This document shows, one piece after another, positions 1 through 8,600 of a stretch of 64,000 bases of DNA. The first letter of the stretch is position 1. Each line of letters starts with the position of its first letter. The position numbers were made by a program, and so were the translations under genes. Source of the stretch: DASQZT01 sp963728965 (GTDB lineage Bacteria; Acidobacteriota; Terriglobia; Bryobacterales; Bryobacteraceae); assembly GCA_963728965.1 (NCBI GenBank), contig CAVSMH010000002.1:620001-684000 (forward strand). The letters are read 5' to 3'. Under the pieces are notes generated by a model that worked only from the letters and a program-made list of their open reading frames with translations, was not told the origin of the DNA and searched no databases.

Positions 1-299
1 GGACCGGCCGCCGGAGCGCCGGCCTTGGGCGTGAACGTGAGATGCGCCGTGGCAGGCTGCGCCGGACGCAACTCGAGACCGAGAAGCTGGAGAAACTTGA
101 TGTAGTTGCGGTCCGGAACCTGGTTCAGCTTGTAGAGCATCATTTCGGTGAGCCAGGCGAAGAGCTGCAACAGGGTGATGCCGGGATCGCTTTCATTGAA
201 GTCGGTCCACTCGGGCGTGTAGCGTGGGATTCGCAGGCGCGCCTGTTTGAATATATCTTCGAACTTCTCGGTATCGAGTGGCGGGGCGATCAGTGGCAT
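1..299 (-). CDS. baseplate J-like protein of a contractile injection system (5' part only)
   Basis: The first 99 codons of a gene that continues beyond the left edge. The product starts MPLIAPPLD and contains the stretch ESDPGITLLQLFAWLTEMM, which is characteristic of the large putative baseplate assembly proteins (Afp11/Pvc11, gpJ-like, TIGR02243 type) that form wedges around the spike. It follows the gp25-like gene by 19 nt on the same strand, which is the usual eCIS order (gp25, PAAR, then the large baseplate genes). The family is normally over 600 residues, so most of the gene is missing here. The remaining expected genes (second baseplate protein, fibre, tape measure, AAA+ ATPase) would lie to the left and cannot be judged. 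Confidence 0.8.
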   Translation of the reverse strand, partial: MPLIAPPLDTEKFEDIFKQARLRIPRYTPEWTDFNESDPGITLLQLFAWLTEMMLYKLNQVPDRNYIKFLQLLGLELRPAQPATAHLTFTPKAGAPAAG

Positions 300-318
300 G
301 GCGAATTCTCCTTGGCAT

Positions 319-717
319 TCATCGGGCGCCCTCGTTGATGAAGAACGGGTAGACCAGGTTGTAGAACGAATTGTTGGCCCGGACGCGGTAATCGATGCGG
401 ATGAGCAGGTAGTTGCGGCCTTCGGGCGGCGTCTCCACGCGCACTTCGAGCACGTCGATGCGCGGCTCCCAGCGCGTGAGGGCGCGCTTCACGCGGTCCT
501 TCACGATGCCCCAGAGGGCGGGGGTGTTGGGCTGGAACGTGAGATCGTGAATGCCGCAGCCGAAGTCGGGACGCATCTGGCGTTCGTTCTGCGCGGTGTC
601 CAAAATGATCCAGATACTCTGGCGGATTTTTTCCTCGCCCGTCAGGTACACGAGCTGCCCGCCAGGCGAAGGCTTCACCGGAAACGCCCAACCTTTGCCG
701 AACATTGCTGCGTCCAC
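319..717 (-). CDS. gp25/GPW-like baseplate wedge protein
   Basis: A 132-residue protein of the phage T4 gp25 / GPW family (Afp9/Pvc9). The family signature is clear: an N-terminal GWAFP segment, then IRQSIWIILDT, a region like MRPDFGCGIHDL, and EPRIDVLEV near residue 85-95. In contractile systems this small protein joins the baseplate wedges to the tube and helps trigger sheath contraction. It sits between the PAAR gene (2-nt spacing) and the large baseplate gene. Length and motif order match the family, and the gene appears intact. Confidence 0.88.
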   Translation of the reverse strand: MDAAMFGKGWAFPVKPSPGGQLVYLTGEEKIRQSIWIILDTAQNERQMRPDFGCGIHDLTFQPNTPALWGIVKDRVKRALTRWEPRIDVLEVRVETPPEGRNYLLIRIDYRVRANNSFYNLVYPFFINEGAR

Positions 718-719
718 AG

Positions 720-1109
720 TCAGCCTCCGATGTTTACCGTTCCGACCGCCACTACCGTTCCCACCGGCAAGTCGGTGGGATCGTTGCAGGTGGTGGCCGT
801 ATCGCCCGCCCGCGCCGCCGGCTGGTCATTGATCTTGACAGTGGCACTGCCCATGACGATGCGCCCCTGGTTGGTGGGCGGCTTCACGAACGTGCCGCCG
901 ATGGGGATGTGCGGCGGCGTATTGGTGGCGGTGCTGTTGACCGTCGCCGCGGGCATGCCGTCGATCTTGACGTCGGAGCTGAGTGCGCCGTCGATGATGC
1001 CGCTGAACGGGTGCGGCACCGGAACCGGCGACGTGGGGCCGGGCGGCTGGATGATGTGCGTATCCAGCGCCGTGATTCGATCGCCCTGTTTGGCTGCCGG
1101 CTGTCCCAT
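720..1109 (-). CDS. PAAR-domain spike-tip protein
   Basis: A 129-residue protein with the PAAR layout: an early MGQPAAKQGDRI, histidines near residues 18 and 33 (DTHIIQPPG, VPHPF), and a repeated glycine-rich beta pattern including PAATVNS and QPAARAGDTATTC. PAAR proteins cap the trimeric spike with a metal-bound cone and may carry effectors. No C-terminal toxin extension is present, so this is a structural tip (Afp10-like) rather than an evolved effector. It lies 12 nt after the gp5-like spike gene, as expected if they assemble together. Confidence 0.85.
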   Translation of the reverse strand: MGQPAAKQGDRITALDTHIIQPPGPTSPVPVPHPFSGIIDGALSSDVKIDGMPAATVNSTATNTPPHIPIGGTFVKPPTNQGRIVMGSATVKINDQPAARAGDTATTCNDPTDLPVGTVVAVGTVNIGG

Positions 1110-1121
1110 AAACTCTCCTCG

Positions 1122-1706
1122 TCAGTTGATATTGACCGTCGCCCCTTTGATGGTCATGGTTCCCGAGGCTGCGAGCTTCATATCGCCCGTGGCTTGAATC
1201 TCCACCGTGGTAGCCTTCACCTTCACCGAGCCGGAGCCGGCGGTGACCTCGATATCGCCCTGGTCGCAGATGACCTGAATCTTGCCCTGGCCGGAATCGA
1301 TGACTACTTTGCGGGAGTTGTCCTTGTCGATGACTTCGATCTTCTCGGCTCCGCTGGTATCGTCAAGCCGGATGATATGCCCGGAACGTGAAACAATCTG
1401 CCGCCAGTTGTTCTGGGTGGCGTTGCCATCGTCTGGCGGTGGCGTATCCACTTTGCTCCACAGCGCGCCGACGATGTACGGCCGGCGGGGCTCGCCATGC
1501 TCGAACGCCACCAGGACCTCGTCATCCACTTCGGGACGGAAGAACAGGCCGCGGCCCTTCCCGGCCATGGGGGTCGACAGGCGGGCCCAATCGCTCGGCT
1601 CCTCGTTGAGGTGCGGGAATTTCACCCGGACCCGGGCGAGGTTCTCCGGATCGTTGAGATCCGTAACCACGCCGATGACGATTCCGTTCTCGCGTTCATT
1701 GCGCAT
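1122..1706 (-). CDS. gp5/VgrG-like spike protein (OB-fold plus beta-prism half)
   Basis: A 194-residue protein. Residues about 10-90 form a gp5 OB-fold (GIVIGVVTDLNDPENLARV, followed by FRPEVDDEVLVAFE and RRPYIVGALWS). The rest is a repetitive beta sequence (IEVIDKDN, KVVIDSGQGKIQVICDQGDIEVTAG, MTIKGATVNIN) typical of the intertwined trimeric needle. It corresponds to the C-terminal half of Afp8/VgrG. The N-terminal gpD-like half is encoded by the separate gene directly upstream (3-nt spacing), so the spike is split into two polypeptides. It would form the central puncturing device together with the PAAR tip. Confidence 0.87.
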   Translation of the reverse strand: MRNERENGIVIGVVTDLNDPENLARVRVKFPHLNEEPSDWARLSTPMAGKGRGLFFRPEVDDEVLVAFEHGEPRRPYIVGALWSKVDTPPPDDGNATQNNWRQIVSRSGHIIRLDDTSGAEKIEVIDKDNSRKVVIDSGQGKIQVICDQGDIEVTAGSGSVKVKATTVEIQATGDMKLAASGTMTIKGATVNIN

Positions 1707-1709
1707 GGG

Positions 1710-2804
1710 TCAGATCTCCTCCCGGCGGCAGTTGAATTGAGTGGTGTAGCCGCCGTCGCCAATCGAGTGGCTGGTGGAAGTGACGAAATAGCGGCCGCTG
1801 AACCGAGTCCCCAGCTTCTCTATGAACATGATGGTTCCGGCGCGCAACGTAGGCAGGCCCACGGTCGATCCGCTCGCCGTAATCATTTCCTTGGCGTTCC
1901 GTTCCAGGGTTTCGCGAGCGAGGGTGTCCGCCTCGGCCTGGTTCTGCACCGGATGATCGGCGACGATTTCCTGGCGTTCGTTGAATGCCTGCTCCATGCC
2001 GCTGACGTCCTTGGTCTTGAGTTCGGACCGCGTGGCGGTGGATTCGATCAGCTTCTTGTCGGTGGTGCTCCAGGCGCGTACCGTGACCGATCCCACCTGG
2101 TTGGCGGTGGTGAGGTGCGGCTGGAACTGGATCAGCGACTTTCCCCAGCTCAGCAGGTACGGTCTCCGCGAGATGTTCAGCGAAGGGCCGAAGTACAGCG
2201 TGCTGGTCCCCGATTCTTCTTCGATCACCAGGTCGTAGCCGTTACGGCGGGCCCGCTCCATCAGGAACAGAATGTCGTACTGGTTGTGCTGGAGGATGTA
2301 ATCGTGCGCCTGCTCGTTGGCGGATGCATCGGGATCGAGCCGGATAGGGACACTCAGCCGGCCAGCCACCTGCTGCGCGATCTGGCTGTCGGTCAGACCC
2401 TGGTACTGGTGCGATTCCTGCTTCTTGCGGAATTGCTGCATCACGTTCAACCCGCTGATCTGGAGCGTAGGCTGTCCGCTGGCGGGGAAGTTGGGCGTCA
2501 GCGAAGTGATCTCGCCCTTGATCATGAGCAGCAACGGATCGGCCCCGTAGTAGCCCATCGAAAGCTCGAGCTGCTTGCCTGGGTTGAACAGGTCCTGATC
2601 GCTGTATTTGAAATCCAGCTGGTCGGCGTCCCAGTTGTTGATCGTGATATCGAAATTGTCCATCTGCTCGATATCGTCCTTGTAGCTGACCTGGGTGATG
2701 TCGTGGATGATCTCCTGCCCGGCGGGCCGGCCCTCCAGTTTCACCTGGAACGCGGGGACGTAGAAGTCCTGATCGGTGAAGATGGGGATGGCAGCGGCGC
2801 TCAT
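1710..2804 (-). CDS. gpD-like spike hub protein (N-terminal half of Afp8/VgrG)
   Basis: A 364-residue protein of the phage late-control gpD type. Visible signs are an opening FTDQDFYVPAFQVKLEG, the segment MDNFDITINNWD, and a hub beta-barrel region with LELSMGYYG and the helical QQFRKKQESHQYQGLTDSQI. It serves as the trimeric hub between baseplate and needle. The ATG at 2804 is chosen because it overlaps the stop of the LysM gene by 4 nt (ATGA), a translational-coupling arrangement; the frame stays open farther upstream, but that part reads as an out-of-frame copy of the LysM gene. Its partner half is the next gene downstream. Confidence 0.85.
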   Translation of the reverse strand: MSAAAIPIFTDQDFYVPAFQVKLEGRPAGQEIIHDITQVSYKDDIEQMDNFDITINNWDADQLDFKYSDQDLFNPGKQLELSMGYYGADPLLLMIKGEITSLTPNFPASGQPTLQISGLNVMQQFRKKQESHQYQGLTDSQIAQQVAGRLSVPIRLDPDASANEQAHDYILQHNQYDILFLMERARRNGYDLVIEEESGTSTLYFGPSLNISRRPYLLSWGKSLIQFQPHLTTANQVGSVTVRAWSTTDKKLIESTATRSELKTKDVSGMEQAFNERQEIVADHPVQNQAEADTLARETLERNAKEMITASGSTVGLPTLRAGTIMFIEKLGTRFSGRYFVTSTSHSIGDGGYTTQFNCRREEI

Positions 2805-3493
2805 CTCGATACCGCCACTTGCCCGCCCAGGTTGGCGATGGGCGGGATGACCAGCGTGGTGCCGGGCTCCGGACTCCGCGGATTGACGCCGGCATTGCGA
2901 TCGGCGATGGCGCGCCACTGGCTGGGGTCGCCGTACTTGTCGGCCGCAATCTTGCTGAGCGTGTCGCCCGCCCGCACCACGTAGCTCATGGTGTGGTCGG
3001 CAGTCTGAAGGTTCAGTTCGGAGATCTGTTCCTCCAGCGTCTTGTATTGCCGGAAGCTGACCGAAAGCGTGGCGCGTAACGGAATCCCCGTTGGGCTGAA
3101 CAGCGTGAAGCGCTGCTGCACGCTCTCTACAATGGCGCGAAACGAGAGGCTCGGCCCCCAGTGGAACGTGATGCGCGGCAGGGCGTGGCTCTTCGACTGG
3201 ATCTTGACAAGCTGGTAGATGACAGCCGTCTGGACGGTCACATCCGTGGCGTTGTCGCCCATGCCGTCGCCGGTGGTGTCGAAAAACAGGTCCAGGGTGA
3301 GCTTTTCGTTCTGCCCGCGGACGAACTGGAGAATCGGTGAATCGATGCCAGGGATGGCGATCTCGGCGATCTGCGCGGCTTTGTTCAACGTGTACTCGGT
3401 GGGGTTGAACTGCACCGTGATCGGCGAACTGAGCCCGCGCGAGCCGTCCACGTCCCGCGGATCGATTTCGATGAATGCTTTCGTCAAGGACAT
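2801..3493 (-). CDS. LysM-containing baseplate/tube adaptor (Afp7-like)
   Basis: A 230-residue protein. Residues 1-170 resemble the conserved eCIS/phage CIS tube adaptor: ITVQFNPTEY near residue 25, then a FVRGQNEKLTLDLFFDTTGDG segment. Residues about 178-222 form a LysM domain (SYVVRAGDTLSKIAADKYG, ending near TTLVIPP). In Afp/PVC particles this protein links the inner tube to the spike. The start at 3493 (MSLTKAF) follows the DUF5908-like gene by 7 nt. The frame stays open upstream of that ATG but gives an unlikely low-complexity sequence, so the shorter form is preferred. Confidence 0.86.
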   Translation of the reverse strand: MSLTKAFIEIDPRDVDGSRGLSSPITVQFNPTEYTLNKAAQIAEIAIPGIDSPILQFVRGQNEKLTLDLFFDTTGDGMGDNATDVTVQTAVIYQLVKIQSKSHALPRITFHWGPSLSFRAIVESVQQRFTLFSPTGIPLRATLSVSFRQYKTLEEQISELNLQTADHTMSYVVRAGDTLSKIAADKYGDPSQWRAIADRNAGVNPRSPEPGTTLVIPPIANLGGQVAVSR

Positions 3494-3500
3494 GCTTGTC

Positions 3501-3710
3501 TCACTCGCACCGGCAGCCCGTGCTCTCCGGCGCGCGGGTGGAATCGGGTCGCAGCGTGGTCGCCTCCCGGCGGTGCGCTTCGTTCCGTTTGCGCTCGTCC
3601 AGGCGCGACAGGACCAGCTTGACGAGCTTTTCGATCTGGGCGGGGGACAGCGGCATCTCGCCATCCATCACCGTTACTTCGCTGGTCAGCTCTTCAATTT
3701 CGACGGGCAT
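3501..3710 (-). CDS. small DUF5908-like eCIS protein
   Basis: A 69-residue charged protein beginning MPVEIEELTSEVTV and continuing with a helical, Lys/Arg/Glu-rich segment (QIEKLVKLVLSRLDERKR). The beginning matches the pattern of DUF5908 peptides encoded next to the LysM gene in eCIS and related tailocin loci. Its function is unknown; the position between the second tube gene (3-nt gap) and LysM (7-nt gap) suggests a role in tube-baseplate assembly. It has two cysteines close to the C-terminus (TGCRCE). It is too short for firm homology by eye. Confidence 0.65.
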   Translation of the reverse strand: MPVEIEELTSEVTVMDGEMPLSPAQIEKLVKLVLSRLDERKRNEAHRREATTLRPDSTRAPESTGCRCE

Positions 3711-3713
3711 GAT

Positions 3714-4154
3714 CTACTCCAATCGCTCCAATCCCTGGTGTGACAATTCCACCGTCTCCACCGCCACCGTGTTCTGGGTGGCATTCAGGTCGGGCCCCTG
3801 CCACTTGCAGGGGAGCGCGTCGTGAAACTGCCACTCCATCACTACGTCCTGCCCGGAAGCATCGCGCACCATGATGGAACCGTTCCGCCTCAAAACGCTT
3901 CCCTGGGTGAGGCCGTAATACCAATCCCACATGTTGCGGTCCACGATGCCACGCTTGAGCACGATATTGCTCTGCTTCGTGCGCGTGGGAAACTTGCGCA
4001 CGAAACTGTTGAGGCCGCCCTCGTTGTAGTCGAACATCTCCGTTTCCAGCTGCAGGCCGGAGCATTCGCTGAAGCCGGCGACGGGCATGTCGTCGAGCCG
4101 GACTTCAAAGCGGAAGCCGGGAAACGGATCGTTGCGTGTGCCGGTTTCAGCCAT
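3714..4154 (-). CDS. tail tube protein, second copy (Afp5-like)
   Basis: A 146-residue gp19-like tail tube protein. Diagnostic features are the opening MAETGTRNDPFPGFRFEV, the conserved GFSECSGL, a NIVLKRG strand, and CKWQGPDLNA followed by VAVETVEL near the end. Proteins of this type stack as hexameric rings. A second tube gene at 6156-6590 shares the same pattern with clear divergence, and in Afp/PVC systems the Afp5-type copy forms the adaptor ring near the baseplate. The start at 4154 overlaps the sheath gene by 8 nt; the open frame upstream is a shadow of that sheath gene. Confidence 0.88.
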   Translation of the reverse strand: MAETGTRNDPFPGFRFEVRLDDMPVAGFSECSGLQLETEMFDYNEGGLNSFVRKFPTRTKQSNIVLKRGIVDRNMWDWYYGLTQGSVLRRNGSIMVRDASGQDVVMEWQFHDALPCKWQGPDLNATQNTVAVETVELSHQGLERLE

Positions 4155-6138
4155 TGCGGGCTCCCGTGGTTTCCTTGATCTCGGTGCTGCTCTCGGTCTT
4201 GCCGATGCGGACGATGACGAATTCCGCGGGCCATGGCGGCTGCACCCCAACCAGGCAGGTGAGGCGGCCGGCGCCGGTTTCGCTTTCGGGATTGGTGGTT
4301 TCGTCGCACTTGACGAAGTAGGCGTCGCGGGCGGTGGCGCCATCGAGCATGTTTTTGCGCCACAACGTGTCCAGGAAATTGCGGGCTACACGGCTGATCT
4401 GCCGCCACAGATCGGGGTTGTTGGGCTCGAACACGGTCCACTGGCAGGATCGGTCGATCGATTCCTCGATCATGATCAGCAGCCGCCGCACGTTCATATA
4501 GCGGAGCGACTGGTCGCTGGCCAGAGTGCGCGCACCCATGATCCGTAAACCCCGCCCGCTGATCGCGCGAATGACGTTCACGCCGCTGCTGTTCAGGTCG
4601 CCATGTTGCACCTCGGCGATGCCGGCGGTCAGGTCCTTGGCTCCTTCCACGATCTCATTGGCGGGGGCTTTATGGACCCCGATGCGAAGATCGTTACGTG
4701 CGAAGATGCCGGCCATGTGTCCGCTGGGCGGCACCTGCCGAACCAGGCCTTCGAGTTGCAGGGGATCGTTCACCGCCAGCCATGGCCAATAGAGCCCCGC
4801 AAACGAGGTGTCGAATTGCAGCCGCCAATCGAGTACCGCTGGCGGGGTCCGGTCCTCGTAACGGGCGTCGAGCACGGCGACCCGATTCCTCAGCTCTTCA
4901 CAGTGGCGGACGAGAGCTTGCTGCAGGTTGGAAATTTCGGCTTCGCTGAACGCGGGCGGAAACGCCACCGGGACCACCGGCGTGACCGACAGTGCAGGTT
5001 CGGCATCGAGCACGTCGCAGCGGGGCGGCAGCGTTTTGAAGCGCGGCAGGATTTGCCGCTTGGGCATGATATCGGGAATGGCCACGATCGAGATTTCGTC
5101 GATGGCGTGGAGAGCGGCAAGCCCCCAGGGGCCCCCCGCCGCGCCGCTTTCCCCGCTGACGTGATCGGCACTCAGTGTGGCCAGTCCGTCGGCGCCGGTC
5201 GTGCCGTTGGGATCGCGGGCGACCACTTCGGGCGAGCGGGCGGCCGGGGTGTTCTCGGGAAAGGCAGCCGCGTCGCCGATCGATGTCACGGTCACAAGCT
5301 GCGATCCCTGCACCGGATCGTTCAGCACGAGCCCCACGAATCGTGGCTCCACCGCGAACAGGCCTACGCTGTTCACCAGATTCAGGGCAGCGATGTCGGG
5401 AGTCTTGTCGCCGGCCGATTTCAAGTCGCGCGCACGCACCATGCGCGAGCCGGCGGCACCGTTGAGCAGGGCCGGGGCGTAGCGTGGATCGCCGGCGTCC
5501 ATCGTCAGGTTGGGCCAGGTTTCCCGCTTTCCGTTGGAGAGCCGGAGCTCGAGCGAGAAGCGCCCGGCGGGGGCCAGCGCGAGCCTCACCGTGGCTCCCG
5601 CCGTCCAGTCCGGCGCCACTCGGAGCGCCAGGCGCAACGTGGCAGCACCGGAACTGTCGCGCAGGTCGATGGAAGGCGCGGCCATGGTCAGGTTGCGCCA
5701 CACCTCCTGGGTGCCATCGGGCAGAAGCAATGTGAGCGTGAAGCGGTCGTCACCGGTGCGAATCACGCTGACCGCCATGTTTCCGGCCCATACGCCTTCC
5801 GACGTCGCAGTGAGCCCCAGGGCGGCGGTGCCATCCGGCGCCGGCAGGTCGAGCGTCGCTTCCGAGGCTTTCGCCGGATCCGCCACGCGCACCACCCAGC
5901 AGGTGTCGCCGCCATTGGTGAAGAAGCCCTCCACAGCGTAAGCAAGGTATGCATTCGGCGACGCGCCGCCAAAAATGCTGTTGAACTGGGTCAGGCTTTC
6001 GATCTTCACCGGGCGGTGCAGCGGCCCGCGAGAGGCTATGCCGACGAACCCCGCGATATCGGTCCGCGACAGACCGATCGCCGGCGCGGGGCTGTCCAGC
6101 CATTCGAAATAGACTCCGGGGGCGCGATAGGCGAACAT
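4147..6138 (-). CDS. contractile tail sheath protein, divergent copy
   Basis: A 663-residue sheath protein. The start matches the family (MFAYRAPGVYFEWLDS, then TDIAGFVGIASRGPLHRPV and an FFTNGGDTCWVVRV segment). The C-terminal core is also conserved: GHMAGIFARNDLRIGVHKAPANE, GVNVIRAISGRGLRIMGARTL, RYMNVRRLLIMIEESID and a final LVGVQPPWPAEFVIVRIGK. The middle, about residues 90-330, is a variable surface domain unlike those of the other two sheaths. It is the least similar of the three paralogues and lies between the two tube genes, so it may occupy a special position, for example the first rings on the baseplate. Confidence 0.9.
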   Translation of the reverse strand: MFAYRAPGVYFEWLDSPAPAIGLSRTDIAGFVGIASRGPLHRPVKIESLTQFNSIFGGASPNAYLAYAVEGFFTNGGDTCWVVRVADPAKASEATLDLPAPDGTAALGLTATSEGVWAGNMAVSVIRTGDDRFTLTLLLPDGTQEVWRNLTMAAPSIDLRDSSGAATLRLALRVAPDWTAGATVRLALAPAGRFSLELRLSNGKRETWPNLTMDAGDPRYAPALLNGAAGSRMVRARDLKSAGDKTPDIAALNLVNSVGLFAVEPRFVGLVLNDPVQGSQLVTVTSIGDAAAFPENTPAARSPEVVARDPNGTTGADGLATLSADHVSGESGAAGGPWGLAALHAIDEISIVAIPDIMPKRQILPRFKTLPPRCDVLDAEPALSVTPVVPVAFPPAFSEAEISNLQQALVRHCEELRNRVAVLDARYEDRTPPAVLDWRLQFDTSFAGLYWPWLAVNDPLQLEGLVRQVPPSGHMAGIFARNDLRIGVHKAPANEIVEGAKDLTAGIAEVQHGDLNSSGVNVIRAISGRGLRIMGARTLASDQSLRYMNVRRLLIMIEESIDRSCQWTVFEPNNPDLWRQISRVARNFLDTLWRKNMLDGATARDAYFVKCDETTNPESETGAGRLTCLVGVQPPWPAEFVIVRIGKTESSTEIKETTGARNG

Positions 6139-6155
6139 GGGCTCTTCCTTCGGGC

Positions 6156-6590
6156 CTAAGCCATTTCGAGCCGCTCGATGCAGATGTTCAGCGTCTCGAT
6201 GGCTACTTCATTGGTTTTGGCGTTCATGGTCGGGCCTTCCCATTTGCAGGGCCATCCCTCGTAAAAGTTCCACCGCAGCGCGGGCTGCCGCGCCTCGTTC
6301 AACAGCGTGATCGTGCCGTTGCGGCGCTCGGTCTTGCCGTCGATCACGGTCTTGCGCCAGGTCCACAGGTCGGGCTCGTTGGTGAAGCCGTGTTTGAGCA
6401 CGATATTGGTCACCTTCACCAACCCGGGCAGTTTGCGGACGTGGTTGTCTTCCGCACCGGTCCGGTATTCGATAGCGTCGGTTTCCGACGTGAGCCCGCT
6501 GCATTCGGAAAAACCGGCGATGCTGCCTCCAATATCCACCAGGAAATTAAACCCGGCGAACGGATCGTTGCGACTGCCTGTCTCGGCCAT
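6156..6590 (-). CDS. tail tube protein, main copy (Afp1-like)
   Basis: A 144-residue gp19-like tube protein: MAETGSRNDPFAGFNFLVDI, GFSECSGLTSETDAIEYRTG, NIVLKHG, and CKWEGPTMNAKTNEVAIETL. It is the likely major inner-tube subunit because it sits directly after the two similar sheath genes. It is separated by 17 nt from the following divergent sheath gene and by 21 nt from the preceding one. Start and length agree with the family, and no damage is seen. Confidence 0.9.
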   Translation of the reverse strand: MAETGSRNDPFAGFNFLVDIGGSIAGFSECSGLTSETDAIEYRTGAEDNHVRKLPGLVKVTNIVLKHGFTNEPDLWTWRKTVIDGKTERRNGTITLLNEARQPALRWNFYEGWPCKWEGPTMNAKTNEVAIETLNICIERLEMA

Positions 6591-6611
6591 GATGTTTCTC
6601 GCTCCTTTTCG

Positions 6612-8585
6612 TTACTGCTGTGCATCCGCGGTCAACTGGCTGATGCGGAAGATTACGAACTCGGCCGGCTTGACCGGCGCGATACCGATGAGACAAATGA
6701 GGCGCCCGTTGTCGATGTCGTCGCTCGTCATGGTGGTGCGGTCGCACTTCACGAAGAACGCTTCGGCGGCGGTCGTCCCCATCAGGGCGCCGCTGCGCCA
6801 CACCGTGGTCAGAAAACCGGTGATGCTTCGGACCACCGCCGACCATGTGGTTTCATCGTTGGGTTCGAACACCACCCACTGCGTGCCCTTGTCGATGGAT
6901 TCCTCGACGAAGATGAACAGCCGGCGCACGTTGACGTACTTCCACATCGGATCCGAACTCATCGTGCGCGCGCCCCACACGCGGATGCCGCGGCCCTGGG
7001 GGCGAAAATCGCGGATCACATCCACGCCCAGCGGGTTCAGAATGTCGTGTTCGCCCTTGCTGAGGGTGAATTCCAGGGGCTTGCGATCGGGACCGAGATC
7101 GCGCGTCACGATGCCCCGCACGACTTCGTTCGCCGGCGCCTTGTGCACGCCGCGCTCGACATCGGTACGGGCATAGATGCCCGCCACGTGGCCTGCCGGG
7201 GGAACCGTGAAATCCGCCTGCGTTCCCGGGTCGAGGATGCGAATCCACGGATAGTAGATCGCCCCGTATGTCGAGTCCCGCGGCGGACGGATCGCGGCCA
7301 CGTTGCCCGAGCCTTCCGGAACGCTCACGATCGCGAACCGGTCGCGCAGGCGCTCGCATTGGTCGATCATGGCGTTGGTCACCTGGCCGGCCAGCGCGGT
7401 ACGCACTTCATCGGGCACCACCAGGATGGAAATCTCGTCGATGCTCTCGAGCGCCGCCAGCCCCTCAATCTGATTCACCGGAAGAGCGGCATTGCCGATG
7501 TATTGCTGCGCGTTGATGCCGGCTCCGTCCGTCCCGCCGGCGAACGGAAAATCCACGCCCTGCGCCAGGTCGGCGCCGCCCGGTCCGTTGGCATTGACCA
7601 GTCCGGGAGGCGGCGGCGGAGCGGGACTCCAGCGCGCGCGCACCAGCCGCGAGCCCCCGTTAATCGCGGCCAGCGGAGCGGCCCCGAGATTGGGGAACAC
7701 CTCCACCCGGCCGGCGCCGCTAATGGTGATGCGGCGCAGAGCCGGATCGGCGGCTTCGGCCTCGATCAGCACGTGTATACCGTTGCCCCACGCACCGGGA
7801 CCGGCGGCGTCCAACACCAGCGACAGGCCGGCCGCAGCCGTGGCGAACGACTGCGTGGCGGTCGCGCCGAATCCAGTGTCCGTCGGACGTGCGGGGACAC
7901 CCGCTGGCGCGGGATTCCCTCCCGCGGGCGGTGTGGTGTTGGCCCACGCAACCTGCACCAGTTGCGAACGGACGTTGACCACGCCCAAGACGTATTCGGC
8001 ATCGCCTTCGGTCGGAGACAGGTTGTCGTAGTCCTCGAACGCATCGGGCGCGCGCCGGAAGGGGTTCGCCAGGTTCACGGTCAGCGTCGGATCGACAAAC
8101 GACGCCGGAACGCCGCCCGCATAGTACAGGATGCGCATGCGGAAGAGGTCGCGCGTAAGGGCGGAATTGGGATCGGCCACGCTGGCCGGCCCGATGCTGA
8201 CCAGCAGGTTGTTGCCCCAGGCCCCCGGCCCGATGGCATCCACCACCAGCACGTTATTCACGCCCGGAGCCGCGTTCCCGGTGGGCGCGGCCAGGTTGAT
8301 CGAGGCCGTGCCGGCGCCGGCGCCGGTGATTCGCGCGATGAACGCGCGCTGCCCGCCATTGGTGAAAAATCCCTGCACACCGAAAGGCAGGTAGCTGGTT
8401 CCACGCGGCAGATAGCCGCCGTACCAGCGTTCATACTCGGGCCAACTGGTGACCAGGCGCGGCAGCACGGGGCCGCGCTCCGTCAGGCCAACGAACCCGG
8501 TGGTGCTGGTACTGACGCCTTCGATAGGGCGCGGACCGGTCGCCACTTCCTCGACATAAACCCCTGGTGAGAGATACTCCGGCAT
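6612..8585 (-). CDS. contractile tail sheath protein
   Basis: A 657-residue sheath subunit beginning MPEYLSPGVYVEEVATGPRP and GVSTSTTGFVGLTERGPV. The C-terminal 230 residues hold the contractile core (HVAGIYARTDVERGVHKAP, GIRVWGARTMSSD, KYVNVRRLFIFVEESIDKG, and KPAEFVIFRISQ at the end). This core is nearly identical at both protein and DNA level to that of the next sheath gene (8601-10766), showing a recent duplication or gene conversion. The middle section, about residues 100-350, is a different surface-exposed domain. Together the two probably form the main sheath. Confidence 0.92.
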   Translation of the reverse strand: MPEYLSPGVYVEEVATGPRPIEGVSTSTTGFVGLTERGPVLPRLVTSWPEYERWYGGYLPRGTSYLPFGVQGFFTNGGQRAFIARITGAGAGTASINLAAPTGNAAPGVNNVLVVDAIGPGAWGNNLLVSIGPASVADPNSALTRDLFRMRILYYAGGVPASFVDPTLTVNLANPFRRAPDAFEDYDNLSPTEGDAEYVLGVVNVRSQLVQVAWANTTPPAGGNPAPAGVPARPTDTGFGATATQSFATAAAGLSLVLDAAGPGAWGNGIHVLIEAEAADPALRRITISGAGRVEVFPNLGAAPLAAINGGSRLVRARWSPAPPPPPGLVNANGPGGADLAQGVDFPFAGGTDGAGINAQQYIGNAALPVNQIEGLAALESIDEISILVVPDEVRTALAGQVTNAMIDQCERLRDRFAIVSVPEGSGNVAAIRPPRDSTYGAIYYPWIRILDPGTQADFTVPPAGHVAGIYARTDVERGVHKAPANEVVRGIVTRDLGPDRKPLEFTLSKGEHDILNPLGVDVIRDFRPQGRGIRVWGARTMSSDPMWKYVNVRRLFIFVEESIDKGTQWVVFEPNDETTWSAVVRSITGFLTTVWRSGALMGTTAAEAFFVKCDRTTMTSDDIDNGRLICLIGIAPVKPAEFVIFRISQLTADAQQ

Positions 8586-8600
8586 TGTCTTCTCCTTGCG

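Noticed and set aside
4603..8570. Long plus-strand frames (518 and 726 codons) across the sheath genes
   Set aside because: The minus-strand sheath and tube genes have clear family motifs; the plus-strand frames have none.
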